Source: Actinomadura livida
GTDB taxonomy: Bacteria; Actinomycetota; Actinomycetes; Streptosporangiales; Streptosporangiaceae
Reading direction: 5' to 3'
Length of the DNA: 40,492 nucleotides
Assembly: GCF_014648675.1 (NCBI RefSeq)
Contig: NZ_BMRO01000026.1
Span: forward strand, 1 to 40,492
A program made the position numbers and the translations under genes. The notes beneath the pieces are model-generated. The model made no database searches, had not been told where the DNA came from, and saw only the letters and a list, made by a program, of their open reading frames with translations. Positions 16,962-26,283 of this stretch are shown one piece after another (positions within the stretch are counted from its first letter, which is position 1; the number at the start of each line of letters is the position of its first letter).

Positions 16962-17702
16962 GTGGACAGCATCCCCGCCAACCGGAAGTTCTGGAACCGG
17001 ATCAGCCGCGCCTACCAGCACGAGCACGACCCGCAGATCGGGGCCACGCCCAGGCTGTGGGGCATGTACGCCGTCCCCGACGCGCGCCTGCGCGCCCTGG
17101 GCGACGTCACCGGCAAGCGCGTCCTCGAACTCGGCTGCGGCGCCGGCCAGTGGTCCAGGTCACTCGCCGCCGAGGGTGCCACCGTGGTCGGGCTCGACCT
17201 GTCCGAAGCCCAACTCGCCGCAGCGGCCCGCGCGATGCGAGCGGCCCGCTACCCGCTGGTGCAAGGCGCCGCCGAACTACTCCCGTTCGCCGACGACAGC
17301 TTCGACCTGGTGTTCTGCGACCATGGCGGGCTCAGCTGGGCGCCCCCGCACCTGGCCGTCCCGCAGGCCGCACGCGTCCTACGCCGCGGCGGGCGCCTGG
17401 TGTTCAACACCACCAGCCCATGGTTCGAAGCCTGCTACGACGAAGACGCCCGCCGCGCGACCACCACGCTGCACCAGGACTACTTCGGGCTGAACACCAT
17501 CGCCGAAGACCACGGCGCGGTCAGCTATCAGCTCACCTACGGCGGCTGGATCAAGACCCTGCGCGGCGCGGGCCTCATCATCGACGACCTCATCGAGCCG
17601 CGCCCCGAACCCGGAACACCCAACGGCTACAACGAAACCGACCCGCCCGACTGGGCACACCACTGGCCAGCAGAAATGCTCTGGATAACCCACAAACCGT
17701 AA
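16962..17702 (+). CDS. Class I SAM-dependent methyltransferase
   Basis: A 246-residue protein with the Rossmann-fold methyltransferase motifs: motif I VLELGCGAGQWS, the acidic end of strand 2 VVGLDLS, ELLPFADDSFDLVFCDHG (motif II/III of the Methyltransf_11 type) and the post-core RVLRRGGRLVFNTTSP. The substrate is unknown. The start is the GTG at 16962, with GGAG 7 nt upstream; a longer frame from 16755 begins with low-complexity Arg/Pro/Gly sequence and is unlikely. It converges on the photolyase gene across 139 bp. Confidence 0.85.
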   Translation: MDSIPANRKFWNRISRAYQHEHDPQIGATPRLWGMYAVPDARLRALGDVTGKRVLELGCGAGQWSRSLAAEGATVVGLDLSEAQLAAAARAMRAARYPLVQGAAELLPFADDSFDLVFCDHGGLSWAPPHLAVPQAARVLRRGGRLVFNTTSPWFEACYDEDARRATTTLHQDYFGLNTIAEDHGAVSYQLTYGGWIKTLRGAGLIIDDLIEPRPEPGTPNGYNETDPPDWAHHWPAEMLWITHKP

Positions 17703-17841
17703 ACACCGCCGCACCGAGACGTGAAGGTCCACCATCGAGTCTGCGGCGTTGAGATTTTGGTGCAGCAGTCCCGCCAGCCCATCGCAGGACACCGCTTGGT
17801 CGGCCGGGATGGCGGGAAGTTTCCCTTCCAGCCGGGCGCGG

Positions 17842-19350
17842 TCAGGGGGGTGCGTCCGGGTCGCGGCGGCGTGCGTTGCGGAGGACGTCGTCCAGGTCGT
17901 TGAGGCGGTCGAGCTGCTTGACGGCACGGGCGGTGCGGTGGTTGTGCGCCAGCCGTTCGCGGTGGCGGTGAATGAACTCCCAGTAGCCGGCGGTGTAGGG
18001 GCAGGCCCGCTCGCCGACGCGTTCGGTGGGCCGGTAGGCGCAGGGGCCGCACAGGTCGCTCATGCCGTTGATGTAGGCGCCGCCGGAAGCGTACGGCTTG
18101 GTGGTGATGCGGCCGCCGTCGGCGTACTGGGACATGCCGATCACGTTGGTGAGCATCACCCAGTCGTATCCGTCGACGAAGCAGCGGTGGAACCAGTCGG
18201 TCACCCCCGCCGGGTCCCAGCCGCGCTGGAGGGCGTGATTGCCCAAGATCATCAGCCGGGGTATGTGATGCACCCAGCCCCGGTCACGGACCTCCGCCAA
18301 AGTGGTCGACAGGCAGCGCGCCTGCACGGCGTCGGCGTCCAGGCGGGCGAACCAGTCCGGTAGCGGCGCGTGGTGCCCCAGGGCGTTGGACTCGCGGTAG
18401 CCGGGCCCGAGGTACCAGTAGAGATTCCACATGTACTCGCGCCATCCGGCGACCTGCCGGATGTAGCCCTCGACGGAGTTGAGCGGTGCCTCGCCCGCAC
18501 GGTAGGCGTTCTCGGCGGCCTCGACGCACTCCGCCGGGTCCAGCAGCCCGAGGTTGAGCGAGGCGGACAGCAGGCTGTGGCTCATGGCCCAGTCCTCGGC
18601 CAGCACCGCGTCTTCCCACCGGCCGAAGGTGGGCAGGCGCTTCTGCACGAATACGCGCAGGGCTCGCCGGGCCTCGGCGCGGCTGGCGGGGAAACGGCGT
18701 GGTCCGTCCCGGCCGACGAACGATACTTCCCCGCGCCGCTCCCACCGGTCCAGATCCGCCCTGACCTGGTGGTCGATGGCGTCTTCCCGCGGCCGGTAGG
18801 GCGCCGGCACCGGAAGGACCGCGGCGTCCTTTGGCGGGGCCTCGCGGTTGGCGGTGTCCAGGTTCCACTTCCCGCCCGCGGGTTGTTCGCCGTCCATCAG
18901 CAGATCGTGGGCTCGGCGCACGTGCCGGTAGAAGTCCTCCATCCGCAGGTGCCCGGCGGAGTCCGCCCATCGGCCGAACGCGTCCGGTTGCACGAGGAAT
19001 CCGCGCGGCGGCAGGACCTCCACCTGCTCCAGCTCCCGCACGAAGCGGAGGGCGCCGTGGGACGTGGGGTGGTGGACGGTCACGGGCGCGTCGCCGACGG
19101 CTCGGTTCAGGCCGTCACGGTAAGTCTCCGCCTGGACGTAGCGCACCCGGTCACCGAGTTCGGCCGCGCGGTGCCGCATCGCGGACAGCAGCAGGTGCGC
19201 CTTGGCGCGGTGAAAGCGGCGCCGGCGGAAGACCCCGCGCGACTCGATCATGACGATCTGGCTGTCGGGCCGCAGGAAGTGCGGGCCCAATTGGTCCCCG
19301 AACAGCCAGTGGAACGCGGCCTTCGGGCCGTCGTGCGCCCCCATGCGCAT
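17842..19350 (-). CDS. Cryptochrome/photolyase family protein, iron-sulfur (6-4)-type (FeS-BCP)
   Basis: A 502-residue protein of the deoxyribodipyrimidine photolyase-related family (PhrB/FeS-BCP), which repairs (6-4) photoproducts in light using FAD and a 4Fe-4S cluster. It begins WLFGDQLGPHF, has an N-terminal antenna-type domain, then FAD-domain blocks RRALRVFVQKRLPTFGRWEDAV, AEDWAMSHSLLSASLNLGLL, VEGYIRQVAGWREYMWNLYW and the family His-His motif GWVHHIPRLMILGNH. Four cysteines are in place for the cluster: one in QARCLSTT, two in DLCGPCAY and one in ERACPYTAGYW. It is divergent from the FAD oxidase gene. Confidence 0.92.
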   Translation of the reverse strand: MRMGAHDGPKAAFHWLFGDQLGPHFLRPDSQIVMIESRGVFRRRRFHRAKAHLLLSAMRHRAAELGDRVRYVQAETYRDGLNRAVGDAPVTVHHPTSHGALRFVRELEQVEVLPPRGFLVQPDAFGRWADSAGHLRMEDFYRHVRRAHDLLMDGEQPAGGKWNLDTANREAPPKDAAVLPVPAPYRPREDAIDHQVRADLDRWERRGEVSFVGRDGPRRFPASRAEARRALRVFVQKRLPTFGRWEDAVLAEDWAMSHSLLSASLNLGLLDPAECVEAAENAYRAGEAPLNSVEGYIRQVAGWREYMWNLYWYLGPGYRESNALGHHAPLPDWFARLDADAVQARCLSTTLAEVRDRGWVHHIPRLMILGNHALQRGWDPAGVTDWFHRCFVDGYDWVMLTNVIGMSQYADGGRITTKPYASGGAYINGMSDLCGPCAYRPTERVGERACPYTAGYWEFIHRHRERLAHNHRTARAVKQLDRLNDLDDVLRNARRRDPDAPP

Positions 19351-19593
19351 CCTCCCCCGAGATGCCTGGACGTCCGCTCAGTGTGGCGCACGAGCCGTCG
19401 CGGGCACAGACGGCGCGCTGCGCGCGAGGCCGACGAGACCTGTAGGCGTTCCCCCGGTCGGGGCCAGGCCCGGAGTGACCACGGACAAGGCGGGCATGGT
19501 GCCCTGTGAACGGATGTCGCCGAGTCGATCGCGCTGAGCAGGAGAAACGGCGCCGGGTGGCCGGGACGGTCGCTCCGGGGGGAAGGGGAAGCG

Positions 19594-20835
19594 ATGCCCG
19601 AAAGCGTCATCATCGTCGGGGCGGGACTGGCCGGGTTGGCCTGTGCCGTGCGACTGCACCAGGCCGGTGTGCCGGTTCGGATGCTGGAGGCGTCCGACGG
19701 GATCGGCGGCCGGGTGCGCACCGACGTGGTGGAGGGGTTCCGCCTCGACCGCGGTTTCCAGGTCTTCAACACCGCTTATCCTGAGGCCCAGCAGGTTCTG
19801 GACTATGCGGCTCTGGACCTCCAGCCGTTCTCGTCCGGTCTGCTGGTGTTCCACCAAGGCCGCCGGGAGCGGGTGATGCTGCCATGGAGGCATCCCGAGC
19901 ACGCGTTGAGCGGTGCCTTCGCCGATATCGGCACCGTCGGCGACAAGGCGGCGCTGGCGGCGATGACCGCCCGGGACCTGGCCGCCTCCGGTTCCTGGCT
20001 GCGTGACTGTCCCGAACGGAGCACCTACGACGAACTCCGGCTGCGGGGCCTGTCCGACGTTATGATCGACCGGCTGCTGCGCCCGTTCCTGTCCGGCGTG
20101 CTGCTGGAACGCGAACTGGAGACCTCCAGCCGGTACTTTCACCTGATCTGGCGGTCGTTCGTCCGCGGCACCATCACCCTCCCCGCGCTGGGAATGGGCC
20201 GCATCCCCCAGCAGCTCGCCGACCGGCTGCCCGGCGGGACGATCTCGCTCGACACAGCCGTCCAAGAGATCACCGACGGCGGCGTGCGAACCGGCGACGG
20301 TTCCACCGTCGAGGCCCGCGCCGTGGTCGTCGCCACCGACCCCGTCCAGGCGGCGCGGCTGCTGCCCGAGGTCGAGGCACCCGTCATGCGCGCGGTGACG
20401 ACCTTCTACCACGTGGCTCCCTCCTCGCCGCTGCGTGAGCCGATCCAGATCATCGACGCCGAGGGCGTCATCGCCGACACGCTGGTCCTCACCGACGCGG
20501 CCCCGCGCTACTCCCCGGACGGCCGCGCGCTCATCTCGACGTCCGTGCTCGGCCTCGACGCGGACGAATCACGCGTGCTGGAGCGGTTGACCGAGATCTA
20601 CGGCGACACCTCCGGATGGCGGCTCATCGGGACCTATCCCGTCGAGGCGGCCCTCCCCGCGATGCCGCCCCCGCTGCGGATGCGGCAGCCGGTGCGGCTC
20701 CGGCCCGGACGGTACGTCTGCGGCGACCACCGCGACACCGGCTCCATCCAGGGTGCCCTGGTGTCGGGACGCCGCGCCGCGCAGGCCGTCCTCACCGACT
20801 CCCGCCTGCGCACGACCGTCCCGATCCCGGGATGA
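19594..20835 (+). CDS. FAD-dependent amine oxidase / phytoene-desaturase-like oxidoreductase
   Basis: A 413-residue flavoenzyme. The N-terminus has the Rossmann dinucleotide motif VIIVGAGLAGLACAVRL and the second motif EASDGIGGRVRTDVVEGFRLDRGFQVFNTAYPEA typical of the amine oxidase/desaturase superfamily; the C-terminus has YVCGDHRDTGSIQGALVSGRRAA, the FAD-closing motif. GGAAGGGGAAG just before the ATG is a strong ribosome site. Such genes often sit beside photolyase or carotenoid genes in actinomycetes; no carotenoid gene is visible here, and the substrate cannot be assigned. Confidence 0.88.
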   Translation: MPESVIIVGAGLAGLACAVRLHQAGVPVRMLEASDGIGGRVRTDVVEGFRLDRGFQVFNTAYPEAQQVLDYAALDLQPFSSGLLVFHQGRRERVMLPWRHPEHALSGAFADIGTVGDKAALAAMTARDLAASGSWLRDCPERSTYDELRLRGLSDVMIDRLLRPFLSGVLLERELETSSRYFHLIWRSFVRGTITLPALGMGRIPQQLADRLPGGTISLDTAVQEITDGGVRTGDGSTVEARAVVVATDPVQAARLLPEVEAPVMRAVTTFYHVAPSSPLREPIQIIDAEGVIADTLVLTDAAPRYSPDGRALISTSVLGLDADESRVLERLTEIYGDTSGWRLIGTYPVEAALPAMPPPLRMRQPVRLRPGRYVCGDHRDTGSIQGALVSGRRAAQAVLTDSRLRTTVPIPG

Positions 20836-20971
20836 GCGAGGGCAGCCGGATCGACCGGGCCACCTGCGCGATCCGGCGCCGTGAGCCGGTTCCGGCGGCG
20901 GCGGTCGCGAGTCCGCCGCCCTAGCAGGTGCGGGCGGCGTCGGGGTTGGAGGTGAACGGCGCCGTGTTCCG

Positions 20972-21349
20972 ATGGTGGGAAACGTGCAGCTTGGTGGCGG
21001 CATAGTCGGGCGAAAAGCGCGCGAGGTCGAGCGGCGGTACCTGTTCGCTCAGGCCGCGATCGCCGCGGAACGCAGCCGCCTGGCCCGGGAGATGCACGAC
21101 GTGGTGACCCACCATGTGACCGCGATGGTGGTGCAGTCCGGAGCAGCGCAGTACCTCACCGGGTCGCCAGAGCGCGTCACCGAGGCCCTCGGCGCGATCA
21201 GCGGCACCGGCCGCCGCGCGCTGGCCGAACTCCGATTCCTGCTCGGCGTGCTGGAGGCGACCGGCGAGTCGGCGTCCTCGGACCTGACACCGATGCCGGG
21301 CCGGGTGCACGCCGAAAGCATCACCGCAAGCGCACCGCCGATCGGGTGA
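20972..21349 (+). pseudogene. Histidine kinase remnant (HisKA_3 dimerisation domain only)
   Basis: Up to 125 residues with the clear DHp segment AIAAERSRLAREMHDVVTHHVTAMVVQSG (phospho-acceptor His in REMHDVV) and RALAELRFLLGVL, as in NarL-type sensor kinases. The membrane sensor part upstream and the HATPase domain downstream are absent: after GVLEATG the sequence becomes unrelated and stops. It has no adjacent response regulator. Most likely a decayed gene. Confidence 0.72.
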
Positions 21350-21491
21350 TCGAGCCGGAGCCGCAGGTCAGACGGGCTTCGGATACACTTCCTGCGTTTG
21401 GTCCCGGCGACGGGAGAGAACCAGATGTGAGAAACGGTGGGCGGCGGGCCTTCGGGTCTTCGCCGACACGTTACGGACGGCCGATGCCCCC

Positions 21492-24122
21492 ATGCCCGAT
21501 CTGACGACGACGATCAGCGCCCATCACGTCCGGCGACGGTGGCCGTTGACCGGGCGGGGCCCGGATGTGGAGGCGATTCTCCGGTCGCTCCTCGCCGACG
21601 GCCAGCACGGGGTGCTGCTCGCCGGTGACACCGGGGTGGGCAAGAGCCGCGTCGTCGAGGCCGTTCTGCACCGCTGCGCCGTCAGCTCATGCCACACCGC
21701 GCGGATCACCTGCACACCGGCGGACCGTGACCTCCCGTTCGGAGCCGTCCGCCAGCTCCTCCCGGAGCCGAGCGGCTCGCCGGGCGACTCGATGGAGCTC
21801 GCCGACACCGTTGCCGCCGCCCTGCTCAGGGCCGCGAGGGGACGCACGATCGTCATCGCCATCGATGACGCGAGCTGGCTGGACGAAGAGTCGGCAGCGG
21901 TCGTCCAGAAGCTGGTCGTCCACGTCGGCGCGCGAGTGCTGGCGGCCGTCCGGACCGAGGCCGCCGCGGCGCCACCGGTCGAGGCACTGCGGAGCTGGGG
22001 CCGATGGTCCCGGGTCGACCTCGCCCCGCTCGGCGGGCCGCAGACGAAGGACCTGGTCGAGGCGGTCTTCGGGGCTCCCGCGGACGGGCTCACCCTGGAC
22101 GGGCTGTGGCGGATCACCGGCGGTAACCCGCTGTTCCTGCGCGAGGTGCTCTGCGGTGCCGTGGACGACGACGCCCTGGTGACGCGGGAAGGCGTCATGA
22201 CCTGGCGTGGTGGAGTGGTCGGCGACGCCCATCCCAGTGACACCGCGGCAGCGGCGCTCGAAGCGCTCTCGCCCGAGGAGCTGGACGCACTGCGCTACGT
22301 GGCCGTCGCCGACTCGGCCCCGCTGGAGGTGATCGAGCGACTCGTCCCGGTGCCGATGCTCGAACGGCTGGAGGACCACCGACTCATCCGGCTCGACCAG
22401 TCCGCACGTGTCCCCCTGCTCCGGGTGACCCACCCGCTGCACGCCCACACGGTCATCGCCCGCACCGGAGCGTTGCGGATCCGGCGGATCCGCACCGACC
22501 TCGCCACCGCGGTGACGGCATGCCGGCCGGACGATCGGATCCGTACCGTGCAGTGGCGACTGGCCGCCCGGTTGGACGTACCCGACGACGAGGTGCTGGC
22601 GGCGGCCGACGAGGCTCTGCGCGACCGGGATGCGGCCTTGGCGGAACATCTGGCCCGCCAGGTCCCCACACCGGCCGGGGTCTGGCGGCTCGGCCGGGTG
22701 CTGGTCGCCCGGGGCGAGTACGTCGAGGCGGAGAAGTGGCTGGCCGAGGCGGCCCGGGAGCTGACCGACCCGGCTTCGCGGGCGAACGTGGCGGCTCTCC
22801 GGGCGGTCAACCTCTTCTGGGGCTTCCGTGACCGGCGACGGGCCTTCGAGGTCCTCACCGAGGCCGGGGCCGCGCTACCGGCGGACTGCTCCGGTGACCT
22901 GCTGGCCGCCGAAGCGCTCGTCGCGGTCTTCGACGGCCGGGCCGACGCGGCGACCGAGATGGTGGCACGCCTGCTGCACCACCCCCCGGACGATCCGGTC
23001 CTGGCCGGCGCGATCGCACCATTGCGGCCGCAGCTGCTGCTCTTCACCGGCCGTCCGGCGCAGGCGATCGTGGAACTGACCGCGGCGCCGACCGGATTCT
23101 CCGGCGCGTGGCCGATGATGCGGGCGATGACGCAGGCCTGCCACGTCCACGCGCTGGTCATGACCGGTGCGGTGGCGCGGGCGGCCGAGACGGTGCGGCG
23201 TTACTACCAAGACGCGGTCGAGCACGGTTCGCCCGCCGGGGTGGGCCTTGTCGCTCTGGCCGGTGGGATCTGCGCCTACTATCAGGGGCGGCCCGAGCAG
23301 GCCGCGGCGTGGTTGCGGGAAGCCCGCGCGCTGACCGACGGCCATCCGAGATTCCGGTTCCGGGAGACCGTACTGGCGATCAGTGCCGGCGTCGCCGCGG
23401 ATCTCGGCCTCGTCGATGAGGCCCGTGAACTGCTGGACCGGCTCGGTACGGCCGGCGCCGACCCGTCGGCGGCCGACTACGGCGCCTTCGGTGAGGTGTG
23501 GACGCTGGTGATATCCGGGGACCGCGTTGGCGCCGGCGTGGTCCTGCGCCGCCGGGCGGCGGAGGCCCTGGCCGTGGGCAACGTGTTGATGGCCACCGAG
23601 TTCCTCCATGTCGACATGCGGCTCAACCCCTCCTCGGCCACGGCCGCCCGGCTTCGGCGGATCGCGGAGAGCGCCGACGGGGAACTGTTCACCCTGCTCG
23701 CCGAGCACGCCACCGCGCTGGCTCAGCGGGATCTCCGCGGGATGAACCGCGTCAGCGCCGCCTTCGAGCAGCGCGGATATCGCGGCTTCGCATTGGAGGC
23801 CGCCGCCACCGGGGCGACGTTCAACGGCGGCCGGGAAGTGAACGCCCTGGCTCGCCGCACCCGGCGGCTGCTCGGCGAGCACCGGGGCGCCTGGCCGGAG
23901 TGGCTGCCCGCACCGAAACAGGCACCGCCGCTGACCCGCCGGGAACAGCAGGTCAGCGAGCTGGCGGCGGGCGGGATGGACAACGCGACGATCGCGCGGA
24001 CGTTGTCGGTGTCCCCCCGGACGGTCGAGAACCATCTCCAGCGGACGTACGACAAGCTCGGCATCCACCGCCGCACGGAGCTGGCGGCGGCGCTCGCCGA
24101 GGACGGCCTCATGGGCCGCTGA
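21492..24122 (+). CDS. LuxR-family LAL transcriptional regulator (AAA ATPase + HTH)
   Basis: An 876-residue LAL-type activator. N-terminal ATPase: PLTGRGPDVEAI, Walker A AGDTGVGKS (about 44-52), Walker B IVIAIDDASWLDE (about 120-132). A long helical TPR-like middle follows (repeated Ala/Glu-rich helices). The C-terminus is a LuxR HTH: LTRREQQVSELAAGGMDNATIARTLSVSPRTVENHLQRTYDKLGI. Such proteins often control antibiotic or carbon-use operons. Its 3' end overlaps the convergent ABC transporter by 14 bp, so it may regulate the neighbouring RiPP operon, but no direct sign is visible. Confidence 0.93.
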   Translation: MPDLTTTISAHHVRRRWPLTGRGPDVEAILRSLLADGQHGVLLAGDTGVGKSRVVEAVLHRCAVSSCHTARITCTPADRDLPFGAVRQLLPEPSGSPGDSMELADTVAAALLRAARGRTIVIAIDDASWLDEESAAVVQKLVVHVGARVLAAVRTEAAAAPPVEALRSWGRWSRVDLAPLGGPQTKDLVEAVFGAPADGLTLDGLWRITGGNPLFLREVLCGAVDDDALVTREGVMTWRGGVVGDAHPSDTAAAALEALSPEELDALRYVAVADSAPLEVIERLVPVPMLERLEDHRLIRLDQSARVPLLRVTHPLHAHTVIARTGALRIRRIRTDLATAVTACRPDDRIRTVQWRLAARLDVPDDEVLAAADEALRDRDAALAEHLARQVPTPAGVWRLGRVLVARGEYVEAEKWLAEAARELTDPASRANVAALRAVNLFWGFRDRRRAFEVLTEAGAALPADCSGDLLAAEALVAVFDGRADAATEMVARLLHHPPDDPVLAGAIAPLRPQLLLFTGRPAQAIVELTAAPTGFSGAWPMMRAMTQACHVHALVMTGAVARAAETVRRYYQDAVEHGSPAGVGLVALAGGICAYYQGRPEQAAAWLREARALTDGHPRFRFRETVLAISAGVAADLGLVDEARELLDRLGTAGADPSAADYGAFGEVWTLVISGDRVGAGVVLRRRAAEALAVGNVLMATEFLHVDMRLNPSSATAARLRRIAESADGELFTLLAEHATALAQRDLRGMNRVSAAFEQRGYRGFALEAAATGATFNGGREVNALARRTRRLLGEHRGAWPEWLPAPKQAPPLTRREQQVSELAAGGMDNATIARTLSVSPRTVENHLQRTYDKLGIHRRTELAAALAEDGLMGR

Positions 24123-26283
24123 TCGCCGGGTCCCGCTCGACCTGCTGTTCGCGGACGAGCCGCGCGTAGCGGCCGTCCCGGGAGACCAGGGAGTCGTGGG
24201 TGCCCTGCTCCACGATCGTCCCCCGGTCGATGACGACGATGAGGTCGGCGTGCCGGATCGTGGAGAGCCGATGTGCGATCACCACCTGCGTGCAGCCGAG
24301 CGCCGTGAGTCCCGCCTGGATCATCGCCTCGGTACGGGCGTCCAGGCTCGATGTCGGCTCGTCGAGCAGGAGAACGCTGGGCTGGTGCACCACGGCACGG
24401 GCCAGCGCGATCCGCTGCCGCTGGCCGCCGGAGACCTGTGAGCCGCCCTCACCGACGGCGGTGTGCAGCCCCATCGGCATGGCCGCGATGTCCTCGGTGA
24501 GCGCGGCCACCCGTACCGCTGCCTGGATCTGCTCGGTGGTGCAGTGGTCCTTCCCTGCGGTGATGTTGTCGGCGATCGTGCCCTCGAAGAGGAACGGCTG
24601 CTGGGTGACGATCCCCATCTGCCGGCGCAGCCGCCGGCGGTCGAGCAGGTCCAGCGGCACCCCGTCGTAACTGATCCGCCCGCCGGTGGGTTCGAGCAGG
24701 CCGAGCAGGAGGCGGCCGAGGGTGGTCTTGCCGGAACCGGTCGGCCCGACGATCGCGACGCGCTGCCCCGGTTCGATCCGCAGGGTGATGTCGCGCAGGA
24801 CCGGGCGGGAGGGGTGGTAGCCGAAGTACGCGTCGCGCACCTCGATGCGGCCGCGCAGGCCGCCGGGCAGCTCCACCCGGCCCGCCGGGGCCGATGGCGT
24901 GTCCATGATGTCGCCGAGGCGTTCCAGGTGGGCGATCGCGGCATGCAGTTGCTGGACGGTGGTGAGCAGCGACCCCAGCGGCGCCAGCGCGGCACCGGCC
25001 AGCGCGGCGAAGGCGAGCAGCTCACCGAGCTGCGTCGGGCCGGGCAGCTGGTAGGCGACGATGAGCAGCAGCCCGACGGTCAGGCCGGTCTGGGCCGCGG
25101 TGGTGAGCGCCTGGACTCCGGAGAGGAACAGGTCGCGCCGCCGGGCGGCCGCCAGCTCCCGGTCATGGCGGTCCCGCCAGCGGGCTACGGTGGCCTCCTC
25201 CGCCCCGCAGGCGATCACCGTTTCCACCCCGCCGAGGCTTTCCACCAGGGTGTTCTGCGTCAGCGCCTGGGCGTTCAGCGATTCGCGTACGCGCTGGATG
25301 CTCGCCCGCCCGGCCAGCAGCGCGATGAGCACCTGCAGGGCCGCGACGGCGGTGGCGGCGACCGCGATCGGCGGGGAGGCGACCGCGAGCAGGACCACCA
25401 GGTATCCCAGTCCGGTGAGGCAGTCGATGCCGAACGCGAGGGACCGCTCCGTCAGCAGGTCGCGCAGCGTCGAGGCGGTGGACAGGCGGGTGAGCAGGTC
25501 ACCGGAGCCACGCTGGTCGAAGAAGCGGAAGGGCAGGGTGAAGGTGTGCTGGACGAGCCGGCGCATCAGGCGGGCCGCCACGCCGGTCTGCAGCTGGATC
25601 AGCAGCACCGATCGCAGCCAGCTCACGACCGTGAAGACCAGCCAGGCGACGCCCGCCGCCGCGGCGAGCGGGAGCAGCATGTCCGCGAGGCTTCCGCTGG
25701 TCGTCCCGTCGACCACCGCCCGGGTGACCCCCGCCACCAGCAGCGGGAACAGTTGCACCACGAGGGACGCGGCCACCAGGGCGGCGATCAGCCGCCGGTC
25801 GCCGAGCACGCCGGTGAGCAGCCGGGCGGCGGTCCCCCAGGTCGAGTCGGAGCCGCGGGGCAGCTTCCCGGCGGGTTTCCCGGCGAGTACGACACCGCTG
25901 TAGCCGGCCTTGAACTCGGCAGGGCTCAGCCGGCGCCGGCCCTTGGCCGGGTCGGCGATGCTCACCTCCGTGTCGCGGACGTCCTCGACGACGACGAAGT
26001 GGTTCTGCCCCCAGTGGGCGATGAGCGGGCCCGGCAGCCGGGCGATGCCGGCCGCCGGCGCGGCAAACGCGCGCAGCTCCAGCCCGAAGTGCTTCCCTGC
26101 ACCGATCAGCTCGCGGGCGGAGGCGCCGTCCCGGTCCGAGGGGAGATGCCGCCGTGCCTCGATGACGGAGGTGCGCCGGCCGTGGGAGCTCAGCACCATG
26201 GCCAGGCAGGCGGCCGCGCAGTCCGCCGCGGAGAGTTGCATCCGCAGCGGTACGCGGCGACGTGGCCGCAACCGGCGGATCAC
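24109..26283 (-). CDS. C39-peptidase ABC transporter (bacteriocin/RiPP leader-cleaving exporter)
   Basis: A 724-residue SunT/PCAT-type exporter. The N-terminal C39 peptidase has oxyanion Gln16 and catalytic Cys22 (MQLSAADCAAACLAMVL), His95 (GQNHFVVVED) and Asp111 (IADPAKG), so it should cut after a double-glycine-type leader. Transmembrane helices of the ABC exporter core follow, then the ATPase: Walker A GPTGSGKTTLGRLL, Q-loop VTQQPFLFEGTI, signature VSGGQRQRIALARAV, Walker B VLLLDEPTSSLD, and H-loop VIAHRLSTI. I place the start at the GTG at 26283, which overlaps the upstream stop (GTGA), because the peptidase fold begins there. It should export and trim the peptide encoded at 28444-28617. 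Confidence 0.93.
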   Translation of the reverse strand: MIRRLRPRRRVPLRMQLSAADCAAACLAMVLSSHGRRTSVIEARRHLPSDRDGASARELIGAGKHFGLELRAFAAPAAGIARLPGPLIAHWGQNHFVVVEDVRDTEVSIADPAKGRRRLSPAEFKAGYSGVVLAGKPAGKLPRGSDSTWGTAARLLTGVLGDRRLIAALVAASLVVQLFPLLVAGVTRAVVDGTTSGSLADMLLPLAAAAGVAWLVFTVVSWLRSVLLIQLQTGVAARLMRRLVQHTFTLPFRFFDQRGSGDLLTRLSTASTLRDLLTERSLAFGIDCLTGLGYLVVLLAVASPPIAVAATAVAALQVLIALLAGRASIQRVRESLNAQALTQNTLVESLGGVETVIACGAEEATVARWRDRHDRELAAARRRDLFLSGVQALTTAAQTGLTVGLLLIVAYQLPGPTQLGELLAFAALAGAALAPLGSLLTTVQQLHAAIAHLERLGDIMDTPSAPAGRVELPGGLRGRIEVRDAYFGYHPSRPVLRDITLRIEPGQRVAIVGPTGSGKTTLGRLLLGLLEPTGGRISYDGVPLDLLDRRRLRRQMGIVTQQPFLFEGTIADNITAGKDHCTTEQIQAAVRVAALTEDIAAMPMGLHTAVGEGGSQVSGGQRQRIALARAVVHQPSVLLLDEPTSSLDARTEAMIQAGLTALGCTQVVIAHRLSTIRHADLIVVIDRGTIVEQGTHDSLVSRDGRYARLVREQQVERDPAISGP

